Assembly (NCBI GenBank): GCA_025201765.1
Contig: MU623350.1
Location: 1 to 64,000, forward strand
DNA: 64,000 nt
Origin: Daldinia sp. FL1419
Taxonomy: Eukaryota > Ascomycota > Sordariomycetes > Xylariales > Hypoxylaceae
Direction of reading: 5' to 3'
How positions within the stretch are numbered: position 1 is the stretch's first letter; each line of letters opens with the position of its first letter. The notes under the pieces were generated by a model. That model searched no databases and was not told the origin of the DNA. It saw only the letters and a program-made list of their open reading frames with translations. Positions 55,035 to 64,000 of the stretch are shown piece by piece. The position numbers and the translations under genes are program-made.

Positions 55035-57413
55035 TCCTCCGCTCTGTGGTATGAGCATTAGGAATCTCTGCAAACGAAATCATATAACTGCATAAGCATG
55101 ATTGAGGCTCAGTTATCTCTCATCCTTTCGATCCATGGAGCAGAGGTGGTTAGTTAAACAAGACCGACCCCTTGCGTTCTGGGTAACGAATGGCCTATAA
55201 TGTGTAGCAATAGTTGTCCCGAGTTTCGTAAGGACATGCAAGACGTAATATAATCATTATACTATTGAATAAATCCACTAAGTCTATAGTATAATATAAG
55301 GTACTTGGACAACTGACGTACATCCTATTTGATACTGAATGGTTGGAAATGGGTCCAAGTGTCATGATAGATCCTCGAATGTAAGCTGAACACATAATCA
55401 TGTGCGTCTGAAAGGGAGGAAACTCATGTAACTAATAAAGAGAGCGTATTTATAACCATTCGGACTGTTGATACTTGCATCCGGGAGTTGACTAGGTAGT
55501 CCATTGATAGTGAAATGTGGTTCTGAACGGAGGAGCACGTCGAGAACAAACGCGGATTCTAGGTCGTTGGTGTTTAGCTGCATCTATTATGAATCATGTG
55601 TATTTGTCAACAAACCTGGGCAGCGAGAGGCATGCCCACTATGTTGTGGTGGTTATGCGTTGGACAGACACTGAACCACCTAACATATTCCGAATAAGCG
55701 GCCAGTTAAGTAGCCTTGCTGCATCGCTGAGGCGGTTGACAAACGCCGGCGCATTACGCCGAGTCTATAGGTACCCGGCCACAATCACGTATGGATAGGA
55801 ATGCATCCGCCCCCTAGGTAGAACTGCAAGGTTTCGGGTATAACGGGCACAAGGTCGCATATTGGGCGCCGTAGCTTATGTATCCGCAGTAAGTGTTCAT
55901 ACTCGTGCTACTGTTGCGGACCACTATCTCTGGACCTCAAAAACAAGACAGGTCACATCATATGCAGGATACCAATACGGGCTTCATAGTGTAATAGACG
56001 CGAGGCCTCTTTAGTTCGGCGTGTTTTAAATGGTGTCGCGCTTGGACTCAACCAGGGGTGTACTACCCATGGTATTAAGTGCATCGTCTTTAGATCGATC
56101 TATTGGTGGCAGGAGAATCTTGTATTTCGAAGCATATGCTAGGCTAGCACCAAGCCTATAAAAATAATAAACGAAATATGCGAAGGATATAGGTTGGAAG
56201 ATTTGCTTGCGGTAGTTATAATATAACGTAAAGTCGAGTAATGAGCCTGGAAGACCGATGAGGATAAGCCAAGCGCTTACCGCGTACGGATTCGTATGTC
56301 GTGATACATCCGTCTAAGTCCATCCCGAATCGAGCAGAGTTATAACTTATAGACAACTCCAAATACGCTTAAAACAGCGCGAGACGTAATCAAACGGAAT
56401 AAAGCCGCTAGTTAAAAGAGGATCGTGATGCTCGTCGTTCTCCTAAATGTCAAGTTATCTAAGTAATAACTCTGGCCAGATGTACGTCAGGTATCGTAGG
56501 GCTCGAGGCTGAAGCTGGCCTATGCTGCTATGCATCCCTCTTGGTTTTATCGCATTCCCTGTCGATATTAAACGATATAAGCCGTAGAACATTCATCCGA
56601 ATTGTTAGACCCGAAGCGTCGGTATCTTCGCTCCGTAAACTCCCTGTCTACGAGGAAAGACAGAATTGCCCGATACGCGAATGATCAAGACTTCCAACTT
56701 TTCATCTAAAACATCTGATCTCAAGATGATCAGAGCGTGTTTTGCCGATACCCGGTTTGCCCATGGTTAGCAGCCCTACATGCAGTAGTGAGGGATCTTT
56801 TCCTCCCCAAGCTACCAAGTCCTTTTGCCTGGTAGCATCGAAGGATCCAACTAATTTTCGAATATGTCACTACGTAGTCACCAAGGGTATACCAAAAACG
56901 ATAATACCCATGAGGCATTACGTACCTAGGTTTAAGTGATGGATGGATTAGGAAATAAAGATGCTAAATTGGCCAATGGGGAATATCCCGGCAAACGAGA
57001 ATCTATTCCACATTGCGCCAGGTTAGAACGAAACGTCAACATATGCGATTAATCGACTTGAAACGAAACATCTCTTGGGTTAGAAAGCAGACCAAATTAA
57101 TAAATAGCTTAGCTTGATCCACGGCAGTTTTAGAGCTGGTGGTATTGTCGAGATGTCACGGGTCTCGACCCTAAAGATGGGTACTATATAGAATGAAGCG
57201 TAAATGAGATGACTACCTTTAAAGTCTATTCTACAGTTCGGTTCACCATCCCGATATATTATGCCTATGGTAAATTCCGGTAGGGCAATGCAAGTCTTGT
57301 CTTCTCGGGAGTAATCAGGGATAGCCAGAGCGGGGCATATTTGAGGCTATTCCAGCCGTATGACCCACGAATGCTTGTTATCACGATATTTATGGCCTTT
57401 ACAAATATGGTTT

Positions 57414-57449
57414 TTCTTTTTTTCTTTTTTCTTTTTCCCTTTCTTTTTA
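57414..57449. repeat. polypyrimidine tract
   Basis: An unbroken run of T with scattered C continues for about 36 bases, with no adjacent gene that it could serve as a leader. Confidence 0.8.
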
Positions 57450-59959
57450 CTTTGTAGGGCCGATTTCATGTAGTTAGGTGGCACAAGAAGTCAAGGAGCA
57501 CTAGATTCGATGACGTTGGTATAAAGTAGCACAGATTTTCTTTTGTGACAGTATTTAGAACTGAATAACAAACCTAGGACGCTAATGTATGTAGTCGGTG
57601 ATACCTGATACAGGCTCCAAAGAGGTGTAAGGCAAGAGGCAGTCCGAAATCCCGAGCCTACCATATGTGTCACAAGCGTGTTATGGTTAGGTATACAGCA
57701 TGGTAAAAGTCGCCTATACGTGGTGGATGCTAGGACAAGCTCGGAATAAGTACCGATAGAAGCGCTTCCTAATGACTTGGTCAGCTTCTACACTTTATGC
57801 CCTGCGCGCGTAGGCTCTTATGGGCAAAGTTTACACGGCAGCCTTACGCATGCAATAGTGTTGATTTCAAGCTAGGATTTGCTGACCCATGGATAGGTAC
57901 ATAATATAATCCGTCAGATCCAGGAGCCGTGAGGAATCTCATAAGATTAGTTCGAGAAGGAAATAAGAATGTTCGTGTGAACTTCTCGTTAATAGGTACT
58001 ACCTAGTCTGTTCCCCCATCAACTCTATCGACCCCGTCAAGAATTGCTTCACCATCTTGGCTCCCGGTCCATCCATTGACTAGGATCATGTTAAAGGTGG
58101 GTGGTAGAACCAAGCGGGAGGTCGCCTATTCAGCCAGTTAGAGATGCTGTCGAAATGAAATCCTAGCCAACCCCCCTTCCCTCCCCCTGCGGCTCGCTAT
58201 TCTAAAATCAATATTTGTGCTTCTAGAGGTGCTTTCGATATTAGCGGCCGAGCAAATCACGACAGCTGTAGGTTTTGCAAAAGAGCCCATTAGATAGCCG
58301 CGCCCCTGGTCGGAAACGCGCTGGTGCTCAATTAATTTGACGGCAACCAACATAAGCCAAACACGCCTCTCCATTTCACGCCCCAATAGATCTGGCTAAT
58401 AGGCCTGGTCCCTTTTTTTTCTCTTTATCGGTGCATTTTGTGAGATACGCAGGGTTTAGTGTTACTCGTCATTTTGAAATGCTATGAAATCCAAGCCACC
58501 ATATCATGGCTCTTAGACCAATCTTCCAAGATTACGAAGTCAACTAATTCCGGGTTAAGGCCTGTTGAACGACCTGGGACTAAAAGTAGGAGGATTCAAT
58601 GCGAATCTAGCGACCCAAGCTAGTTCGCCGTATTTCCCGGGACCCAGGGACGTTTGTTGTTAACCCCTCCCCCTCTATTGCGATCAGATATGAATGTTAT
58701 CTTGTTACTTCTACACAGAGACTAAGGCCCCGACGAAGCTGAGAATTGCAGCGTGCCTACATAAATATATGCAATGATCTGTACCACCTAACAAAAGCGG
58801 ATAGCTGGCCGGCACGAGAACTAATAGCAACCTAGGGATGTAGTTGCGTCTGCTTGCTCCCACTACGGCAGGCCGTAAGTCGAAGCAAGACTGACGTGTA
58901 ACTAGTTAAGGTATCTCTATTCTCTATTCACCCCGACAGACCGAATAATATGTAAGGCGTAATATGTAAGGCGCAAAGCCCCAGCTCTCCGGAGATCCTC
59001 GTCTCATGGACCAGTCTCCGTATAACGTACATAATACGTTAGGCCCCGGTCGACCTTTAGAGGTCTAGGTTAGGCAATTAGACAAAGAACTTGTTGCCAA
59101 GGATTCTTTCACCTTACTTTCCATCCGCATGCTCCCGCTACGTGGAGAGATACTCTCCCTCGTCAGCCGCCACGCCGTTTCTAGTTGTGGATACCACCGC
59201 CTGCCTACCTAGCGAACGCCATTCCGGTGTTTCCATCATCTCAAGGGTCCAAGTACGAATAAAGCGAATAAAGTACTCTTTTCAAACCCCGGCTAGAAAC
59301 TCCTGCTGGGCACTATCTACCCTTGACCATGGCGTCGACCTACACCTAAATGGGGTTGTGCTATAGGATAGAAAGTGAACAAAATATATAACTACTTTAT
59401 CCTGCATCGTAACTGAGAGAGATCTGCTTAGCGTAGGAGGTAAGAAAGTCCACGACCGATAATGAAGACAAGTTTCCGGATATAAACCTCAACCGATCCC
59501 TTAGTCTAAGTTCACTATCACCAACGTTATCGCCTCCATCGGCTGGTATCCTTCAACTTCTTTGTTCTTACTTCTCTAGCTGGACACACCTTTTCTGGGT
59601 TCTTGCGTCCGAGCCGTTTCTTCTCTGAGCTCGTATTCCACACCCCAATTTCGTTAACAGACCAAGCCAAATCTCGGCTCGGGAAGCCCATTCTCTTGCA
59701 TCTTGCATTGCATACTGCTATTTCTATCCCTAAGCGCTGACCACTCATTCTGCCCGCCACCCACACGACACACGGCCTCGACCAGCCAAGAAACATTGCA
59801 CCGTTCTCAGCTGCCGCTTGCGCTGCCCCGGTTCCTATTTCAAGTACTCGTGTACTGTTGCTCTCGTCCAGTCTCGCCTGGCTGTCTTATAATATTCTCT
59901 TCAAGGCCCTTCTTTTCCATCTTACATACATCCTTCTACTCAAATTTAGAACCGCCAAA

Positions 59960-60838
59960 ATGCATCCTAAAAGCTTGGTCGCTATATTATCAGCTCTAGC
60001 TCTTGCCTCCGCCACCCCTTTACGACGTAGATGCGGCAGTAGAACTAGTAATAGCACTATTCCAACCCCTACCAACCCGGCTCCTGCGCCCCCAGTAGCA
60101 GCTCTGCCTACTCTACCCACGACCGGATGTAAGTAGACCCATTCTACTTGTTTCCTGCCTATTCACGTACACCACATAGTAGACATATACGATATCAGTA
60201 AGACTAACATCTCCGTAGCCGGTACCCAGCTCGACGGTCCTGGAGGCGCCGCATTGAAGCATATCCTGGTTGGTCACGGGATCCAGAACTACACATGCAC
60301 GGGAGAAGGCGCCACAGCCACATCCCTCGGTGCTCTGGCAGTAGTATGGGACATCACAAGCCTATACCCGGGGGCTTCTCCATCGTCTCTCTCCGCAGAT
60401 GACTTCGACGCCTTCGCCTCCACAGTCCTCCGCACCACCGACATGCCCGTCAACCTGGCAGCCGCAGGCGACGACTCCCCGTTCCCCGAGCCCGCGGACC
60501 TGAAAGTAAACGGGGTATCCAACCCGCTCAAGTTCCTAGGCCACCACTTCTTCGACGCGGCCAACACGCCTACGTTCGACCTTTCCGGCGCCGACGACGG
60601 CGAGCTGTTCAAGGGGAAAAAGGACGCGAGCGTGCCCGCGCCCAGCGACGCCGACAAGGGCGCCGACCCGGCCACCGGCGCCGTGGACTGGCTGCGCCTA
60701 AGCGACAAGGGCACCAGCACCGGCGTAAGCCTGGTCTATCGCGTTCTCACGGCAGGCGGGAACCCCGGGCCGTGCTCCGACGCCGGCCAGGCCCAGAGTG
60801 TCCCGTATGCCGCGCAGTACTGGATATACGCGGATTAA
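59960..60838 (+). CDS. secreted DUF3455 family protein
   Basis: Exons 59960-60128 and 60219-60838, joined over a 90-bp intron (GTAAGT...CGTAG with an ACTAAC branch point), give 262 aa. Residues 1-19 are a signal peptide (MHPKSLVAILSALALASA), followed by a short basic and Pro/Ala/Thr-rich linker. The mature part contains GHGIQNYTCTG, AVWDITSLYP-like VVWDITSLYPG, FLGHHFFDAANTPTFDLS, VDWLRLSDKG and GVSLVYRVLTAGGNPGPC, the usual order of DUF3455 proteins, which are secreted and common in ascomycetes; their biochemical role is unknown. The second exon is much richer in G and C than its neighbours, especially 60390-60800. The cysteines (TCTG and GPCSD) may pair. The frame is intact. Confidence 0.85.
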
Positions 60839-62058
60839 GCGCACCCTTTAGGTCGCGGGGAAAACAAAAACTAAAAACATGAAGCAGGGACGGGAAAATA
60901 GGAGTGGTGGGCCTGATTAGCCATTGGAAGGGGGCTCCGGGTCGGTTAGAATTAGATCACGGCGTTTCGGTTTAGGCTTGTGAGGACGCAAGGGAAGGGA
61001 GGGGGGGCAGGATAAGGGTCAACCGGGACGGCGATACGTTTTCAAGCTGTGCTAACCTTCTTTACTATCACGCTTATTTACTTTTCTTCGGGACTTTCTA
61101 CGGCTTCGATATGTGGTTTAGGTACTTCATCCCATCGTACCGTTTTCAAAAAGCAAGGCAGGATATACCCCCATTATGGTTTTTATTTTTATTCTTATTC
61201 CTAGCCCGGGAGCCGGTGTATATAGCAACGTGGTATTAGGGGAAAGTAATGGATGATCCGCGGCCCTACCAATTTACGATCTGTTTCAAGATGTTCCCCC
61301 AAAATATATCGTGCTCGCGAGATCGATATCCCTTAGGTAGTACAATCTCATTGGTACAGATTTCTAAATGCTCACGATTGCCCATAGTTATATGCAAGTA
61401 ATACATCATTTCTATAGCATTTCTATAGGAGATACCCAATTAGAAGCCGTCTTTGCTTCTCCAGCAGGACCACATATAACAAGGCCCCATGATGGGGCCT
61501 TTGTCTCCTATCACCAAAGCACTTTGGCATATAATCTGTTACTTGTCTCTACGCATGTCGACCCAGGCAACTGTTGGTTCAGTTGAAGCATTATACAAGT
61601 GTTTTTACACAAGCTCTTGGACTTAGTACTTACATACTCGCTCAGGCCTTCGTAGGTGTCCTATCAATGCACATCTGCTTAATGGAATACTATAGAGGAA
61701 CTTGACTTTTCTTAAAAATTCATCGTAACCCATGACTCGAAAATTACTAATCTGAAACTCTTTCTTGGCTGGCAAGAAGGAGTGAAACCATTTTTTTTTC
61801 TTTCGTGAAAATCCCATTTACTGAGGAGTGATGGGCGTATCGCCCAATTCACCTTGTCCATTCCGAAAATAGACAACCCGCTGGTAAACGCGCACCTCGG
61901 GCGCGCTACAAGGATTCCTCGCCATATTACCACCATAAATATTCTTTCATCCATAATTTTTGGTTATTATAGCAAAACCGCCATGGGAGACTGGAACTTT
62001 CCTTTGTCCCAGATGCGTCCGCGTTTCCGCCCATCCAAGGGCGCTGAAAGAAGAGATT
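60839..62058. other. 1.2-kb intergenic between convergent genes
   Basis: No gene is recognised. It contains a G-run at about 61002-61008 and a GGCCCCATGATGGGGCC palindrome at about 61482-61498 inside a 72-codon frame with no domain. Confidence 0.5.
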
Positions 62059-63597
62059 CTATCTTCTAACGCCAGCGTCTAGACCACCTTGCAGTTCTCC
62101 CTCTAACCCCATCTGGTTTGTGTATTCTTGGGGTCGAGGGTCTTCAGCACTCCATTGCGAGTTTCCACCATTGGGTATCGGTACTTGACCAGCCGCCGCC
62201 TGCGGCCCACCGGTCTGCCCAACACTTCCTGGTGCCGTGCGCACTAGCTGTCGGAACCGGAACACCTCGTCCTTAATCATCTCACGCATGTGACCCACTT
62301 CATCAATGACCTCGAAATCAAAGTTGAAAGTGGTGGGGCAATCAGGCTCGTCAGAAGCATCATGCCAGATGTGGAGATACGGGTGCTCCAAAGCCTGCTC
62401 GACGCTGATACGCGAGGAAGGATCGAAAGCTAGCATACGGTCGAGGAGGTCTAGAGCATCAGGATTGGCGTTGGGAAATAGGGTCGGGAAGGGCTTCTTA
62501 GCCATATAGGGCAAGTTTCGGACGTATTCTTGAGCCCGCGAGGAGCCAATGCGTAGTAGAGTCTCCTCATTGGGTGTTCCGAGGATGTGAAGGATCTGAT
62601 TGAGCTGGTCGACATAGTCACGTCCCTTAAAAAAGGGCCGCCCGCCAAGAAGTTCAGCGAGGATACACCCAACTGACCAAACATCAACTAGGACATGTTA
62701 ATAACAAAGGTTATAATCGAGCCAGGGCATCTACATACTAGCTTTCGTGTAGCTCTGGAAGCTCAACATGATCTCGGGCGCACGATACCATCGTGTGGCA
62801 ACGTATTCGGTCATATACCCGGCGTTTTCCTCAGGGTCAACTGAGAAACCACGGGCTAAGCCAAAGTCGCAGATCTTCAGTTCGCAGTCGGCGTTCACGA
62901 GTAGGTTTCCCGGTTTGAGATCACGATGTAGAACGTTCGCCGAGTGAATATATTTCAAGCCGCAAAGGATCTGATATATGAATGACTGGAAGTGGGCGTC
63001 GGTAAGGGGCTGTCCGGAACGAATGATGGCAGCCAGGTCGCATTCCATCAATTCTACACACGACGAACCAGTAAGTACAAATATCATCAGCAGCGCATGT
63101 TGATTTCGTACCTTCGTATAGATATGTCTCATTGAAGTTCTCCGGTCGAGGGATATCCATATCGTAAAGACATGTGATCTAAACGTCCAGGTAAATCAAT
63201 ACTTGAATTCGCAACACGAAAAGCCCACGGATCGAAGAATTAGGTGACAGGAAAAATAGGGGTTTCTTACGTTGCGATGACCTCGGAAGTGTTGAAGGAG
63301 CTTAATTTCGCGCAAGGCGCGCTTAGCCAGAATCTTCTTGCTAAAGACATTGGTGACCTTCTTGATAGCTACGCCCTCGTTTGTCTGGTTGTTAACGGCG
63401 GCACTGTTTGTCGCAAAAGGGATATTAGCTACTCTCCGTCTATTTTACGGTAAGGATACGCCTCGATCAAAACCGCGCACTCACCAAACAATACCGTAAG
63501 CTCCTTGTCCTAGCTCCTTGGTGACAGTATACCGTTCGTCGACGATGAAATCTTGGTTGAAAACCTTGAAAATCTTGCGTCCTTGTAAGTCGGACAT
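62059..63597 (-). CDS. cell-wall-integrity MAP kinase (Slt2/Mps1/MpkA type)
   Basis: Five exons (63485-63597, 63271-63403, 63112-63178, 62739-63053, 62059-62687) with introns of 81, 92, 58 and 51 bp give 418 aa. The start MSDLQGRKIFKVFNQDF and the ending with an extended Gln/Gly-rich tail are typical of Slt2 orthologues. The P-loop GQGAYGIV (30-37), VAIKK (49-53), HRDLKPGN (147-154), DFG (167-169) and the TEY activation motif at 186-188 followed by VATRWYRAPE mark it as an ERK-type MAPK. It is phosphorylated by Mkk-type kinases downstream of Bck1 and Pkc1, and controls wall repair, conidiation and infection structures in many fungi. All catalytic residues are present. Gene length and intron-rich 5' half agree with fungal orthologues. 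Confidence 0.95.
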
Positions 63598-64000
63598 GAT
63601 GAAAGTCAAGCCTCGAGGTCACTTTTCTTTTGCTTTCTTGCGCTTGAACCAAAATCAGTTACTCGAATGGATTGCGACGAGAGTCAGTTCGACGTCGTAT
63701 ATAGTTGAAGGAGAGGAATAATAGCAATCAAATCGTGAGGGGGGCGAAACGACCTCTTTAACGATGGGACCAGTATCCAAGGATCAAAGAGATCCTATTG
63801 TAAACAGATATAATCACGACAAAGCTGACGGGAGACAATTTAGTGAGAAAATGGTAAGCAAGGCTTATGGACGATGCGATGTGATGTGATGGGATACTAT
63901 TTAAGAAAAGAATTAGGAAGACGACCTGCAAAAAAACTACTACGTCAACCAAATTTCTAATCAGACAACTAATGATGGGGCGATGTAGCTCGAAGGGGTA
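63598..64000. other. upstream region of the MAP kinase gene
   Basis: This is the promoter and 5' leader side of the MAPK gene. GATGCGATGTGATGTGATGGG at about 63874-63894 is a short GATGT repeat. The window ends here without another gene. Confidence 0.5.

Larger units (their letters stand above)
54723..59959. other. 5.2-kb gene-empty region
   Basis: All open frames are short (at most about 98 codons) and none shows a domain. The base composition is near average, so this is not a RIP block. Features seen: the palindromic TAGGTA run at 54998-55034, a polypyrimidine tract at about 57414-57449 and a tandem AATATGTAAGGCG duplication at about 58947-58975. The last 150 bases are rich in C and T and form the leader of the next gene. 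Confidence 0.5.

Noticed and set aside
56730..56918. Weak protein-like stretch on the minus strand in the gene-empty region
   Set aside because: One frame reads smoothly for about 40 residues, but no family could be recognised and both ends meet stops.
63244..63453. A plus-strand frame opposite the MAP kinase gene
   Set aside because: It is a shadow of conserved kinase exons on the other strand.

Overview
The window looks like a chromosomal segment of a filamentous ascomycete (Pezizomycotina, most likely Sordariomycetes). Supporting evidence: short 50-100 bp GT-AG introns with CTAAC/CTAAT branch points, fungus-specific families (CFEM, fungal rhodopsin-type 7TM protein, the fungal C2H2-type regulator, DUF3455), an Slt2-type MAP kinase, an intron-bearing nuclear tRNA-Asp, and very AT-rich blocks whose repeat copies differ only by transitions, the mark of repeat-induced point mutation (RIP). 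Recurrent TAGGTA/CCTA palindromic runs recall Xylariales genomes, but that order-level guess is weak.

Layout. 1-6.3 kb is RIP-eroded repeat DNA. It holds 140-bp tandem copies, a small non-autonomous LTR element (2340-3908) and a C2H2-type regulator gene broken by a stop codon and by a 746-bp TIR element. 7.2-15 kb carries an MFS transporter with an odd intron end, a prenylcysteine-oxidase-like enzyme, a CFEM surface protein and a thioesterase-like protein. 15.3-16.6 kb is a RIP-mutated Tc1/mariner relic. 17-31 kb mixes intact genes (a YHWAL-type conserved protein, a 7TM rhodopsin-domain protein, a conserved hypothetical protein, an H-type lectin) with decayed ones: an APH-like kinase, a small conserved protein, a fructosyl-amino-acid-oxidase-like enzyme and a permease. 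31.9-42.7 kb has a protoglobin, a delta-12-type desaturase, dynactin p25, a dead siderophore-transporter-like gene and a GH10 xylanase. 44.1-45.2 kb is another AT-rich tandem-repeat block. 45.8-54.7 kb has a conserved hypothetical protein, tRNA-Asp, a 928-aa secreted subtilase, a fumarate reductase and a small conserved protein. 54.7-60 kb is gene-empty. 60-64 kb has a secreted DUF3455 protein and the Slt2/Mps1-type MAP kinase.

Housekeeping genes (dynactin p25, MAPK, tRNA, fumarate reductase) are interspersed with secreted and transport functions suited to plant-polymer or protein breakdown (xylanase, subtilase, CFEM, DUF3455, MFS). There is no biosynthetic-cluster backbone (PKS, NRPS or terpene synthase) and no convincing new multigene system. 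The most notable items are the element-interrupted C2H2 gene, the run of decayed catabolic and transport genes, the protoglobin, the missing splice-acceptor AG in the transporter and a perfect 16-bp hairpin. Exon structures were assembled by hand from reading frames, splice consensus and family similarity recalled from general knowledge; no search was run.
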